Assembly: GCA_025201705.1 (NCBI GenBank)
Contig: MU616574.1
Span: forward strand, 53,278 to 117,277
DNA: 64,000 nucleotides
Reading direction: 5' to 3'
From: Dissophora ornata
Lineage: Eukaryota > Mortierellomycota > Mortierellomycetes > Mortierellales > Mortierellaceae
Positions 10,578 to 22,578 of the stretch are shown here, in pieces (position 1 is the stretch's first letter; each line of letters opens with the position of its first letter). Both the position numbers and the translations under genes were made by a program. Under the pieces are notes generated by a model, which saw nothing but the letters and a program-made list of their open reading frames with translations, was not told where the DNA came from and searched no databases.

Positions 10578-13500
10578 ATGCTGCCCACGTCAAGCACAGG
10601 CGCTAACCAACACTACCGGCAAGCCTTTCAAGCTTACACGTCCCCAAGCTCCTCGCCTGTCTCTGAACCCGTCGATATTAACACTCGATGGGATAACAAG
10701 GCCGGTCAGCATATAGTGCTCTGGAACGAAATTCGACTTGCCTTCAAGGACGCAGACTATATCGTCAATGATGGGGCCATAGTCCCCTTCATGACCGACG
10801 ACGATTTCAACGAGTAAGTCCGACAATTAAACGTTGCAACGAAATATGTTCACACAAGTGTTCTGACGTCGCGTTTCTTTATTTCCTGTTTAAAGACTCA
10901 GGCCACCACGAATCTACTACCAGCCAGGAGTCATACTAAGAGTTGTTGTTTCAGGTAGCAACCCACAGTCTTCCACAGCATTATGCCATGGGCAGGACTC
11001 GGAATCGGTCACTATCCTTGCCGCCCAGCCTCCTGCGCTTCACCCAAGCCTCGTGGTTGTTGATGATTTTACAAAGGAAACAACACCTGTCAACTCCTCG
11101 CCCCTGAGAGCGTCCGGCCTTTCCATCCCCCAGAGCCAGCCTGCAGACACCAGTCTTGCTGTCCGGCCGCAATTCATGGAGCCGGGATCCCGAGTCCGTC
11201 GTCATAGTTTCAACGGGCTCCACGACCAATACTTCCAGGCAATCATGACCAATCAGATGAAACTCACAACCATCGTCGACGATGGTTTCGACAGACTGCT
11301 GGTTGAGATGGATAGCAAGAACAGGGACCTCCAGCAACAATTAGTGCAGATGCAGGAAAAGTACCAGGAACTGCAGGGGCGATCGCAGATGGCAATACTG
11401 GAGATGCAAGAAAAGACCCGACGGGATATATTGGAGAAACAAGAAGAAGTGCTTACGATGCAGCGACAAATGTCCCAGATGCAGCAACAGGCGCTCGACC
11501 GTCTCGCCCTCATTCAAAATCGTGTCCAAACGGTTATCACCCAGACCTATGAACTCCATGAGTATCCAATCCCAAGGCTGTTTATCATTCTTCCAAAGGA
11601 GAAGAAAAGAAGAGATAAACTTCAAAGGCCCTTTGTGAAGCAGTTCCGGCTTTACTTCCTCTGCGAGTGCGGTGCCCATACGAAAGTAGAGGGAAGTAAG
11701 ATGTCCCACGAAATTCACCTGGCCAAGCATGAGGGATATGACATCGACAAACCGGACGAGTTCTTCGAAAAATACGGCTCTTACGTGCTGACGATGTTGC
11801 AGATGGTCAAGTACGGATTCGTCGCAGCCGGTATAGTCGTTCCGGCTCTCGCGCACTTGAAGTTGATCGAGAGCATCGATGTCATCCAGAATGACCTCGA
11901 TTTCACAAAAAAGACTATTGGAGCTTTGGTGGATGAGTCGATTACTTTTATCAAGGATCAGACGAGCAACTTCAACAATGGAATCAACATCACAGCGGAT
12001 CAGATGGAGCTGGACAAGCAAGAAGTTCTGGAAGGTGCGGATCTGCGGCAACTCGAGTCCTATCTAGGCGTCAATGACAAGGGTCGTGTCCTAGGTAATT
12101 TATATCGGATCGTCACGTTGGAAGGACACGTCAAGTGGGTGTGCATGGACCATTACCGAGATCTTTACCACCAAGCAGCTGTGATGGAACTCAAGGAGAT
12201 CATCCTCGCTAACGATGGTTCCTTTGTGGAAGAGGAAGGAAAGTTCGAGGTCAAGCTCAGGTCTAGTATCCTGGCAACCCAGATCTACGACGCCATTGTG
12301 AAAGCGCGTTGTGTCCAAGAGCTCACAGTATATTTGGGTTGGGAGGTTACTCAAGGCGATCTCCAACGCTTCGCTTCTACGGTCACCAAAGCAAACGTGG
12401 TGAACTTGAGACTGCGTGGATGTGGTTCAGGTCACCCGACAAATGTTGACAACTCACTCTTCCAGCCCATTCTCCAGCTGATGTCGAACGGAAGGATTCA
12501 GTCAATGGATATTGTCACCATGAACATTCATTTCCCGTGTGTCGACGCCTCAACCATGAAGTGTGCTCTAAAGCTACGATCACTTTCCATCTCGTCTACA
12601 CAGCATCAAACGGGAGAGAGCTGGCCTACACTCGCGAAGATTCTTGATAACTGTCCATCACTGACTGAGTTGACTGCTTCAAACCACCATTCTCGAAAGA
12701 TATGCGTGTACATTCAACGCAATGCCCCGATTCTCCGCGCCCTCAAAACTGTTATAGTAAGAGAAGAAGGATTGTCTGCGATGATGGTTCTCTCTCAAGG
12801 CACAATCGAGCACTTCAAGGCATCGCTGCAAACGCCAACCTTCGGCGAGTTTGAAGACGACAAAGACTTCCTTTTCGGAGGATATCTCAGCAAATTGGAG
12901 CTGACAAAAATTGAAGAAATGGACAGGGATCGATTTACAGCTATCATACATCGCAACCCAAGGCTAGTCAAACTCGGTATCATATTTCGGAGCAAGCAGT
13001 GGCTCGATATCGTTGAGTGGACTCAATCGGCAACAAACGACCTTGCCTCCCGCGGACAGCGCATTTCACTGCGCAACGTCGTAGCCTGCATCGTCAGCGA
13101 GGCATCTCGAGTCACACACGTTATGAAGTTTCAAGGCAGATCACCTATGTCCAAATTTTCCACCAAAATCAAACTATTTTCTACTATTGCAAACGACGAT
13201 CGTATTTCCCGTCTATTTCGTCAGTACGGAGGGTCCTTCACTGCCTTGGAAGCACGCAATCTTCCCGACAACGAACTTGGGAGACTTGTTCCATTGCTCA
13301 GCAATTCGACAGAAAAGGCCGGCTCCAAACTCGAGTCACTCATCCTGGAACTTCGAGGACTGCCCTTAGACTGCCTAGAGTGCATAGATCGAGTTATTGA
13401 ACGTTCGGCCGGCCTTAAAGATCTCCGCTTTACACTCAGCCTGGATGACGAAAGGCGACAGGAGAAAGCAGAGTGGTTGTCAGGTCGACATGGAAATAGT

Positions 13501-14091
13501 CTGACCGGGTTAATAGTGTGCGGCAATGGCGTTGCCCCATGGACAGCAGAGACCGCACAGTGGTTGCCAAGGAGACGCGACTTACCGAAACTGAAAAAAA
13601 TTGAAATACGCGGCTTCGACATCACGCAACACTCGCAATCCTTTGCTCTGTGGATAAGCGATATTGTCTCTGCTCCACCACCACCATCCAGGCGACCAGC
13701 ATCATCCACGCCCTCTCAGCTGGTCTTGCCCAACGTATCGACTATTTCCGTCTCTAGTCCCGACACGTGGACGCGCCTAACGACCATTAAGATCTGGGAC
13801 GCCGTATTGTCGGAAGAACAGTGGCTAGCCGTTTTCGAGGCCATTGATTTTACGGCATTGAATGAACTGGACTTCAATGGACCCGAATTTTCTCTGGAGC
13901 GTTTCCAGGCCTTGATCAACAGCATCCCCAATTCTAGGGAATATGGAGGAATACTGCCATTGAAAAAGCTGTCCTTCGCCTTTGAGAGCGTAGAGCTCTA
14001 CCAAAGAGATGAGCTGGAGACGCTCGTTGCGACACTTGCTGAAAAGGCACCACAAGCTAACGTATTTGGACTACCTGGATTTAAGAAATAA
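10578..14091 (+). CDS. Large coiled-coil/leucine-rich-repeat protein of a Mortierella-type family
   Basis: Two exons, 10578..10813 and 10896..14091, give 1,143 residues; the frame stays open from the 10896 acceptor to the stop. Residues about 30-101 form a compact N-terminal module (LWNEIRLAFKDADYIVNDG to YYQPGVILRVVVSG). A Ser/Pro-rich linker follows. A Gln/Met/Glu-rich coiled coil spans about 209-291, and at about 300 comes the block HEYPIPRLFIILPKEKKRR with FLCECGAHTK and SHEIHLAKHEGYD. A helical middle (LKLIESIDVIQNDL) leads into irregular leucine-rich repeats from about 560 to the end (LRSLSISS, CPSLTELTAS, LPKLKKIEIRGFD, LNELDFNGPEF). I recall similar architectures among uncharacterised Mortierella proteins, but no function is known to me. 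No NB-ARC/NACHT nucleotide site is visible. A decayed relative lies at 51585-52100. The coding call is secure; the role is unknown, with intracellular recognition as one guess. Confidence 0.85.
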
Positions 14092-17022
14092 AACAATGTG
14101 CTGCTTTTTCAATGCTCTTCTCCGTATCTCATGTAGTACCGCAAGCTTAGAATGACGATTCGCTTACTAATGGCCGGACTTGCTGGCCAATATCCCACAT
14201 CCGGACTTTCTACATGGCAAAGACGGATAATCCCAAGGCTCGATCTGCAGAGAGCATCCCTCCTAAACTGAAAAATACATCTCTTCCTAATACGCCTTCT
14301 CAGCGAGCAACATGTAATAAGAGCATGTCCGGAAGGGCTTACCGTTGTTTCGTCGTGCTGTGTGATGCGATTGGCCGCGGAGTATAGCTACATCGGATGC
14401 AGGTAAGCTACACAAAAGCTTTCATTGAGCGTGATCTCATGTCTTTGCTCCGCTCCACAGTCGTGAGAGCGACCATGCCTCGTGGTTTCTTGTACAGACA
14501 GATCCCCAATATTACACGTATGTACAGTTTTAACAAGCCAGTAGCCGGTAGTAATTATTCCTCCGCTTTGCAAGTTGAATAGATACCCCTAACGTTATTT
14601 GATTTTTTTTTCCACGCTTGCCCGCACACAATGTTGGTGCCTTTGTTGGGCTACTCATAAGGTTTGGCTTTATTCCAGGAGATTAAAGCTAAACGAGGAT
14701 TCCAGTTGAATTTCACGGCACAAAAAAATTTCCGAATAACAGGAAGTCGTTCTTGGATGCGTCGCAGCACTTTGCTTTGAGAGAGGTATTAATATCCCGC
14801 GTTGGTATTGCTTCTGAGTCAGGAAGGTCATCCCGTGAACTTGCACAATGCGATTCTTCTATTTCGGATTGATGGATTAGAATGGGCTGAGGAAAAGCTA
14901 CTTGGTCTGTTTCTCTCCAGATAAATATAAAAACGCACTGTGGCAGTACTTTATATTTTACGCCCACGGTCTGAGAGCTCGATCGTCCCCACAAAACGGA
15001 TGGTTGTACAGAACCATGAGTGAAAGTAAACAACAGATCGGCTGCCAATACATCTACATCGCTGTTAAAAATCTAGGATGCTCATTCCCCAGTTTTCGTC
15101 TCATGGGCGATTAAAGCTTGTCTTAGGCGATCCACTTTTTGACCTGTATCTGATCGATACCAGGGCAAAATAGTCTGAAGAAAGATATGCAATCTGGCAC
15201 ACAACTCCGTTCAGAGACATTCCTCGTCCTCCATTTTGTGCTCCCCCTGAGTGATCTATAGGCACACAGGGTTTGGCGGACTTATTTCGCGACTGACTCA
15301 AGATAATACCTCAACCAACCTGCTGACTTTCTTTTAGCCTTCGCGTGTGTATTTGTCTAGAACTGAGGAGGGAGGACATCCGCTCGCCCCTGCCCGGAAC
15401 AGCTCAACTATTTTTGAACTCTCTGTTGGCTGGCGGATCATGTTCCTAGAGGTCAGGTTCAGATATTTGACGCCCCAAATGGGGAATCCACTATTCGGTT
15501 TGGCTTTGGCCCTTTTGTCGCCGGAATTATTTTTTTCTAAGAAAGGGAGCAGAGACCAAAACGGTCGTCCAGGGATCATCGCCTTCAAGCCTGGGGACTC
15601 ATGGAAGGGTTGCATTTCTTGTTTGAAACGAAAAGACAGCTCTATTTGATAGACATGCTCGTTGGGCTTTCATCCTGTGCCATACAAGGATACGATTCTG
15701 TAGAAGGGTAGGAAGCAGTATCAATACATTTATACATTCCAAATTTGGCCTCATTTCTGCGGACTTGGACATGTCTTGAGGATTTTGGAGAGACAGATCT
15801 GTTTAGCCGTTTTTCCCCCTCTCGAGTGCCCTATGCACCGACAAGTGCGGGTTATGAACACACAAAGATAATGAACATCGGCATGGAAGTTTCTGAACCC
15901 TATTTTAGCTCACATGCGATTGGCTGCTTTTGCTCACTTTTTCGATGATATCCGGCCTCCCATGTCTATTTTGTCAATCAGACTAAGGACGTTCATGCTT
16001 TCCCCCTTTGTTTACATCCATCGTCGTGAAATTGTGTGTGCGCATCTCGGAAATCATAACTCAAAGATTACACCTTCTCCCGGGATTTAACAACACCAGC
16101 CAAATCGTAATAAACATGTCAATCTAGCTACATGTCATGATGTCTCGAAAGCAATAACGACCTTGTTCAAAGATATGGCACTCATGCTTATTTTTCGTAC
16201 AGCGGTATTTTTTTTTTTTTGCCGTGGTCGTGATTGCTGTTATACTGGCCAAATAAGGGACACGCCGCTTGTTTTGGTTTCGTTTCTGTGCATCCACAGC
16301 TATTCCCTCAACATTTGACATCTTTTTTGCGCCATCTCTTCGGAAAGACATCCAGTGCAGCCGGCCAACCAACCGACAAGTCAGCAAGCCAACAAGGGTC
16401 TTTGTCAGCGATGGAGTAGAGCATACCTACTGCAAGTACCTAGTCCAGGCTATCTCTCTCACCGAGGACAGAAACAAATGGATGAGAACCCCTCCATACT
16501 TCCTGAGGCAAAAACTTTGATCTTCGAAGACCGCCTGTCAGTGCCAAGGACTTCTAAAGTACCGTTAATGAATGAGATGCATTATATTTAGCATGTGGGA
16601 AAGGCCTTAACTGTTACATCATTCATATACTACTCTCAGATTCAATGTTTCCATTTGTTCATTGGACTTGTACTGCAACATGTACACTCAAACGTATCTT
16701 AAATAAGGTGCTTTCACACGACAGAACCTGGGTAACTACCCACGCTACCCGATCAGTCGCCCGGTGATCGAAATGATGGACCATATAGACTAGACTACTA
16801 TACATCTTGATCAACGCCAAATGTGAATAAATAACGACGGTGCTTTCGCACGCTCTTTCTCCTTTCTTTTCCTCTTGTCGTGTTGAGACTACTCCGCTCC
16901 TTTACTCTACACGCAAACCCTCATCCTCTCCACCTATCACCCCCTTCTCCCCCCGATATTCCGTCAGTCATCTCCTCAACATCACCTGCCCGACTTGTAC
17001 AGTTTATTTTTAATCACACATC
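14092..17022. other. 2.9-kb intergenic region, no supported gene
   Basis: Between the LRR gene and the peptide transporter. Short open frames occur on both strands, including an antisense overlapping pair at 15334-15649, but none has a domain, splice continuity or start context that would support a gene. The last 150 bases before 17023 are strongly C/T-rich (for instance 16920-16965), typical of a fungal leader. No transposase, terminal inverted repeat or tRNA was recognised. Confidence 0.5.
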
Positions 17023-18731
17023 ATGGAAAGCATAGAAAAGCGGAGACTCAGCAATGAAATGCCCTCTACGAAGGAGGAAATGAAGGAGGTTGAGGACCTG
17101 AAGCAAAACCTTCAGGTCGCAGGTCCCATCCCCTTGGCAGCAGGTCTCATTATCGTCAGTAAGTAACTCTTGAACACCTCTCCATTCTCTTGTTCATTCC
17201 ATGGAGTATTGTTGATTCCACTGTCGTCAGACTCTAACGCATCACCGTTCGGCCATCTCTCTCTCTCATTCTAGCCGAGCTGTGTGAACGTTTCGCATAC
17301 TACGGTGCCTCGATGTTGTTCCAGCGTTACATGTTGACTCACCTGGGACTCACCAAGGGCAAGGCTACTGCTATTTCGCGCGGGTTTTCCTTCTTCTCAT
17401 ACATTACCGCAATCTTTGGTGCTGTCGTCGCCGACAAGTGGCTCGGAAAGTTCAAGACTGTCCTTATCTTCGCGATTGTCTACACTCTCGGTCTCGTTCT
17501 CTTGACTGTTTCCGCCATCGACAGCCTCAAGGACACGCTTGGCCTCCCCGGTTTCATCGTTGCACTGTACTGCCTCATTTCCTGGGGTACTGGCGGTATT
17601 AAATCCAATGTCTCCACCTTTGCTGCCGAGCAGATCCCCGACGAGGACTACCCTCACCCAAGGAAGGCTGGCGTCACTATCAACCATGCTATCACGGTCG
17701 AGCGTATCTTCCGTTACTTCTACATGGCTATCAACGTCGGAGGTCTCTTGGGTCAGGGTATCACCCCTACAGTCTCGGACTATGGCTGGGATCTCGCCTT
17801 TATGATCCCTGCTATTATCTTCGTCGTTGGTATCATTATTTTCTCATTTGGTCGTCGCAAGTACTATGATCGCCCTCCCAACGGCACTATTCTCGGAAAG
17901 ACCTTCCGCTGCCTTGTTCATGCTTTCCGTCACCGTCAAGAACGTGTTTCCGGTGCTCACTGGATCCAAAGTGCCAAGGTTACGAGTGCAAGTGTCCCAC
18001 TCGAGTGGAGCGACAAGTTTGTGGACGACCTCGAGGTCACGTACCATGCCTGCAAGGTCTTCATGGTCTACCCTCTGTACTGGGCCTTGTACAACAACAT
18101 GAACGACAACTTTGTCAACATGGGTATTAACATGACACGTCCCAACTGGCTCAAGCCTGAGATGTTGTCGTTCGTCAACTCTGCCATCATCGTCATCTTT
18201 ATCCCTATCCTCGACATGGGAATCTTCCCTTTGCTCCGCAAAGCCGGTTTCCGTCTCGGACCAGTCAACCGTATCATCATCGGTTTCTGCATCGTGACAT
18301 TCTGCTTCATCTATGTCACGGTTTTACAGCATTTCTTGTACAAGTCTGCACCTTTCTACGACTTTACCGGCAACGATCCCAACGACCCTACGCACACGAT
18401 TGCCATCCCCGATGATATCGAGCTCGTGGTCAACGACATGACCATCTGGACCCAGCTCCCCGCCTATGTCCTCATCGGTATTTCCGAGATTTTTTCGTCT
18501 GCCACCGGTCTGGAGTTTGCATTCAAGTCTGCGGCACCCGAGCTCAAGTCCGTTGTCATGTCGTTGTTCTTGGCCACGAACGCTTTTGGATCGCTGATCG
18601 GTATGGTCTTGGCCATCTGGTCGAATGACCCTAACTTTGTATACTTGTATGCTGCCCAGGCTGTCGCTATGGGTATCATGACAGTGCTCTTTGCATGGCG
18701 CTTCGCCAAGTTGGACAACTATGTCGCTTGA
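17023..18731 (+). CDS. PTR2: Proton-coupled oligopeptide transporter (POT/PTR2 family)
   Basis: Imports di- and tripeptides with protons at the plasma membrane (known for PTR2/POT). Exons 17023..17158 and 17275..18731 give 530 residues; the split codon ACC joins the exons in frame. After a charged 35-residue N-terminus comes the family's first-helix block TELCERFAYYGASMLFQRY (the E-x-x-E-R-F-x-Y-Y-G motif). The PTR2 signature region GTGGIKSNVSTFAAEQ and the FYMAINVGGLLGQ block follow. About 12 hydrophobic segments can be traced, with a large hydrophilic loop at residues 235-265. Near the C-terminus EIFSSATGLEFAFKSAAPELKS is the conserved helix-10/11 region. The start at 17023 is the only in-frame ATG before the conserved block. 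It is convergent with the glutathione S-transferase, 74 bases between stops. Peptide uptake fits a nitrogen-scavenging fungus. Confidence 0.95.
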
Positions 18732-18805
18732 AAGTAGTCCACAATATTGCAAATACCGTGTGTTTTTATAATAAAATGTAATTTTTCTCGTAAAAGATGT
18801 GTGCC

Positions 18806-19747
18806 TTAGAAGCCAAGGATGCGCAAATTTCCCTCTGCAATAGCTTGGTACGACTCTGTCTTCTCCCACTCGACCAACGACGGGATGACATTCACTTTCT
18901 CCCAGACAGCCCACATCGCAGGTGTCTTTTCTTTTGACACGAATTTGTCGCCTGTCACGGCCAGAATCATGTTCAACGCAAGCGACAACTTGATGTCTGC
19001 CAATGAGAGCTGTACATGGAACGGAAATAATCAACTTGTTGGTAAAGAAAATTTGCATTCAAGGTGTCACCCTTTTTTTTCATACCTTGTCACCCACATA
19101 ATGTCCATTCCGGCCATTTGCCTCCAGATGTCGTTCGTGTGTCGCCGCGAACGACGGCATGGCCTCTGTCAGGAACCTCTCCAACATTACGGCCTTGTAT
19201 GCGGCATCTCTCACGACCGCAACTCTCAAAAAGTAATACGAGATCAACGCCTGGATCGATGACGAGAACGCGCGAACCTTCATCTCGTCAAACGCATCGT
19301 CATGTTCGCCATAGAGATGGAATTTTTTCGATAGATAGTTTTCAATGGCCTCGGATTCCGGGACTTCGATCGTTTGACCTGCAGATGTGGTTTCATACAG
19401 GACTGGGAGGACCCCGAAGATGGCCTCTTTCTTCTCGACGTTGGCCCAGTCCTGCGTTGTAGAAGATATAGGAGTAGGAGGACGGGAAGGGAGGAAAGAT
19501 CAATAAAGAGTAAGCTTACGACGCGAAGTAAATGAGTGAGTAAATATGAGCGCCTGCAAGCTGTACTGTCAGAAATTATTACATTGGGAAAGACGCACTC
19601 CCACTCGACACCGGCCGTGGCGAGGATCATGCGAACAGTGGCGGCGACACCATGGAGTTTGAAGTACTTGAGTTTGAAGGTGCTGTCCTGCTTGTAGATA
19701 CTCTCGTTAAATGCAGCACGAGCATTGTTGTCAAATGTGCGTGACAT
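18806..19747 (-). CDS. Glutathione S-transferase, cytosolic GST fold
   Basis: Predicted to conjugate glutathione to electrophiles. Three exons, 19747..19583, 19451..19086 and 19009..18806, all joining in phase 0, give 244 residues. The N-terminal thioredoxin-like domain shows the sigma/mu-like pattern KLKYFKLHGVAATVRMILA with AGVEWECVFPN, then GVLPVLYE (cis-Pro loop) and TIEVPESEAIENYLSKKF, where the Glu-Ser pair binds the glutathione gamma-glutamyl group. The C-terminal helical domain holds LSLADIKLSLAL, the usual (S/T)-x-A-D N-capping box. The Tyr near residue 28 (KYFKLHG) is the likely catalytic Tyr, by analogy with sigma-class YF...GR. The usual Arg after Gly is replaced by Val-Ala here, so class assignment is loose. 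Secondary role (detoxification or oxidative stress) is inferred. Confidence 0.88.
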
Positions 19748-20261
19748 GTTTCCTTGGAAAAAATAATGAGTGAGGGGGAAGCTGGTTTATTTGTGGGTAC
19801 TGCGACGGACAAAGGTGAAATACATCCATTTATATCAGTTCGTTGTTTGGTAGTCTAGCATGGTGTCCAACCACTCCTCTCGCTTGGGCCTTCAATGCCA
19901 TTGGCGCGTACACAGCCAAGCGAGAGAGAAAGTCAAAATCCGGAAGATACCTCCTCCCCACCACCATTGCTTATAAATCGGCGCCGCATCTAGGATTGCC
20001 TCTTTTGTTTTTGTTTTTGAAAGTTACACAATCCAAAGTCGAATAAACATTGCGCAGGCTAGATTATCAATTGACCACCGGAATATTTTCGCCGGCAAGG
20101 AAGCATCGACTTGCTCCACTTTTTGAATATTTCCTTTTATTGGAACTCCTTACAAAACGATTATCGGTAATACATTCCTATCGTTTTGTCAGCTAGAACA
20201 TTGAACAAAAATCAAGCATGTCCTCTGCAAAGTTCCCCAATTTGGCGATCCACCTTTGATT
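19748..20261. other. Intergenic, GST promoter and 3' flank of the Asp-rich gene
   Basis: About 510 bases with no coding signal. It holds the GST promoter (minus strand, reading leftwards from here) and the 3' untranslated region of the secreted Asp-rich gene. A TATA-like TATAAAT on the plus strand near 19971 is AT-rich sequence of unknown use. Confidence 0.4.
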
Positions 20262-21680
20262 TCATTCGTGTTGATCCCTGTCTTTCACACGGTGCTCCTT
20301 TTCGTTGTCCCCATGGCTATGCTTATGGTTTGAATGCTTGTATGAGGGTTCAGCCTCGACGTCAAAAGGTGGATACATGGGCTCATGATCGACTCTGTGG
20401 CCCAGATTTCGAGGAAGGGCGTCACTGTCACTATTGTTTGTGTCTCGATCGTTGTCGTCGTCGTCGTCATGGCCATCGTCACCATCGCCGTCATCGCCAT
20501 CATCGCCATCGTCATCGCCATCGTTATCTTCGTCGTCATCGCCATTGCCATCGTCATCGTCATCACCATCGTCATCGGCATCGCTGTGCATCTTCCGGAG
20601 CGAGATGCTCGTTGGAGATCGATTGTTGGATGACGACTTGACCTCCTTGACGTCTCTCTCTGAGGCACCAATCGAACCCCTGATTTCATGGACCTCTTCG
20701 CTACGGTCTTTGTCCCTATGACTATCTCCATCGTCATCGCCTCCTATAGCGGCCTCATCTCCTTCTCTTTCCACTTCGACTACCTCATTGCAAGCGCGCT
20801 CCTGTTCATCCACCATACCCCCGTACTCCTGTTCCAGAGAAGGATCTTTGTACGAATTGGGGTCATTACTCCAATCTTCTTCATCCAAGTCGCTCTTATT
20901 TCCGGTCTCCAGCACGTCAGCATCACCATCATCATTGCTATTAGCATCGTCTTTAACAGAGTCTCTTTGTCCCTTCTTCTGGATGTCTTCTCCAAGCGCG
21001 AAGAATGCCGGCCCTGACTCGCCCTTGTTAACGCTTTTCCCAACAGGCGTCGCCGCATTTGACGCGCTTGGTAGGGTTACTGTCACAGTCGTCGTCCTCA
21101 CCTTGGTGAGCGTCTTGTAAATAGTGACAGTGGTCGTCGTCTCTGGATACGCCATCTGGTGGATCATACCAGCCTCGCCTATGCCACTTCCGACCTCATT
21201 GGCTGGCTTGACCTCATCACCACCCTCAAGTGCAAAACACAGCTCCGCGGTCAAATCGACACCGTTGTTGCAGCAACAAAGGACCTGAATTTTGTTTGTA
21301 TTGGGGATATGACTGCAACGGTTAATCTCGCTTCCCTTGTACTGGGATCGGGCTTGCTGCTCTGGCGAGAGAAATTCGTTCACGTTGCCAGGATTCTTGC
21401 AATCCCCTCGTTGGAGACATCGGATGTGGCAGAGGAAGGCAAAGGATTTACAAAACGGTGATACGGCAGATGCAACAATTTCATTGTCTGAGAACCGAGA
21501 AGAATCATAAAAGGCATGGTCGCTGTTGAGTTGGATCGTTTGTGGCTGGCTTGGATCCTCCAATTCTGAACGCTGTGAGTCATTGTTGATGTTATTCGTC
21601 TGAGCTGATACGAGGAAGAGAAGCCCTGTGAGAAGAGTTATGAGACATGGGACCATGTTGGATTTTTTTCTGAGCACCAT
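20262..21680 (-). CDS. Secreted Cys-rich protein with Asp-rich repeat tail and His-rich C-terminus
   Basis: Single exon, 472 residues, family not recognised. The N-terminus is a signal peptide: Lys/Arg residues, then a hydrophobic core (CLITLLTGLLFLVSA) with probable cleavage after Ala26. A second in-frame Met (MVPCLITL) could also start it. A Cys-rich module spans roughly 75-155: SPFCKSFAFLCHIRCLQRGDC, then NRC, VLCCCNNG and ELCFAL, nine Cys that could form disulfides. A Thr-rich stretch (TTTTVTIYKTLTKVRTTTVTVT) follows, then acidic low complexity. Residues about 366-415 are nearly all Asp and Gly, encoded by GAT/GAC triplet repeats. The C-terminus is His-, Lys- and Glu-rich (HSNHKHSHGDNEKEH). 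There is no GPI signal. Calcium or metal binding is plausible from composition but unproven. Confidence 0.8.
   Translation of the reverse strand: MVLRKKSNMVPCLITLLTGLLFLVSAQTNNINNDSQRSELEDPSQPQTIQLNSDHAFYDSSRFSDNEIVASAVSPFCKSFAFLCHIRCLQRGDCKNPGNVNEFLSPEQQARSQYKGSEINRCSHIPNTNKIQVLCCCNNGVDLTAELCFALEGGDEVKPANEVGSGIGEAGMIHQMAYPETTTTVTIYKTLTKVRTTTVTVTLPSASNAATPVGKSVNKGESGPAFFALGEDIQKKGQRDSVKDDANSNDDGDADVLETGNKSDLDEEDWSNDPNSYKDPSLEQEYGGMVDEQERACNEVVEVEREGDEAAIGGDDDGDSHRDKDRSEEVHEIRGSIGASERDVKEVKSSSNNRSPTSISLRKMHSDADDDGDDDDDGNGDDDEDNDGDDDGDDGDDGDGDDGHDDDDDNDRDTNNSDSDALPRNLGHRVDHEPMYPPFDVEAEPSYKHSNHKHSHGDNEKEHRVKDRDQHE
20435..20590. repeat. GAT/GAC (ATC) trinucleotide-type coding repeat
   Basis: An imperfect array of ATC/GTC triplets on the plus strand, encoding the poly-Asp/Gly tract of the secreted protein on the minus strand. 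Interruptions by GCC and ACC triplets encode the Gly and occasional Asn or Glu. Length change in triplet steps would keep the frame open. The plus-strand frame reads as poly-Val/Ile and is a composition artefact. Confidence 0.8.
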
Positions 21681-22578
21681 GGGTCGCTTTGCTGGTTCCT
21701 TGTAACCTATCGTTATTCGGTCGGTCGGGGTTGTTTAACAGAGCAAAAAACGAGAGCGGAATAGACGCAACTGCTGTTTGGTTTGAGATTCAAGAGGCAA
21801 AAGGTAAAATAAATTGGAGTTAACATCCGAAGAGTGGGAGTTTCCCCACCCCTTTTGAGGATCCTATACTTGACTACCCCCTTCCCTTGGATGCCTTGGA
21901 TGGATATTTTTCATATTCTGTTTGACGCGATACTCCGAAGGAATGATGCGTACAGGGGGGCATGTCAGTCCCCCTTTTTTTTAAAAAACACTCAGTTTGG
22001 CGCGTGCGCCCCATTCTCTTATTCTTCTGAATTGACTGAAACATTGAGCAGTTAGTACAACCAAAAGCTTGCATCAAGCCCACACGCTGTCACAGCCCCT
22101 GTCCAGCATGGGACGAAGCATATTCTCCTCTTTCCACAACGACAAAAAAAAACTTGGTGCATGTCCAGGCCCATGGGACAAGATGTAGAGCAGGTTACAC
22201 GAAATCATATGCAGCCCGCTGCATGCAAGTATAGAGACAAAACGGACAGAAAAGGATGAATGGAAACAAAGAGAAAAAAAAAGATGCGCGGACAACATTG
22301 CTGTGGGAGTGAGCCCTCATTGCGTGCCTGTATTCTTTTTGGTTTTCTGAAATTAATAAACGAGATGAAGACAGCAGCGCCCAATGTCTCGCTTTCATGC
22401 CCTTGCGCAACTTGAGCGATATGTCTGTTGAGTACATCTGAAAAGACGCAAAGGCAGCCAGACAACACTCTCCCCACATATTCCCTCTTCCTTCTCTTTT
22501 CTCTTTTTTTCCCATGCTCTATTACAATTTTTCCTAACACCACTCATAACTCTCTCCACTCATTACTATCCTCCGACT
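21681..22578. other. Divergent promoter region between Asp-rich gene and F-box gene
   Basis: About 900 bases between two divergently transcribed genes. No coding feature is supported. Poly-T/poly-A patches occur near 21979 and 22144-22153, and a C/T-rich leader precedes 22579. The short open frames on the minus strand here overlap one another and have no domain. Confidence 0.45.

Noticed and set aside
15334..15649. Overlapping sense and antisense open frames of about 95-100 codons
   Set aside because: Neither strand shows a domain, splice extension or credible start context; two mirrored open frames are expected from base composition.
18324..19058. Long minus-strand open frame overlapping the 3' end of the peptide transporter
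   Set aside because: It is antisense to conserved POT helices and overlaps the GST last exon in a different frame; the GST frame has family motifs and matching splice sites.
20385..20633. Plus-strand open frame of nearly pure Val/Ile/Ala opposite the Asp-rich gene
   Set aside because: It is the reverse complement of the GAT/GAC repeat; the hydrophobic reading is a composition artefact, and the minus-strand frame has signal peptide, Cys module and length.
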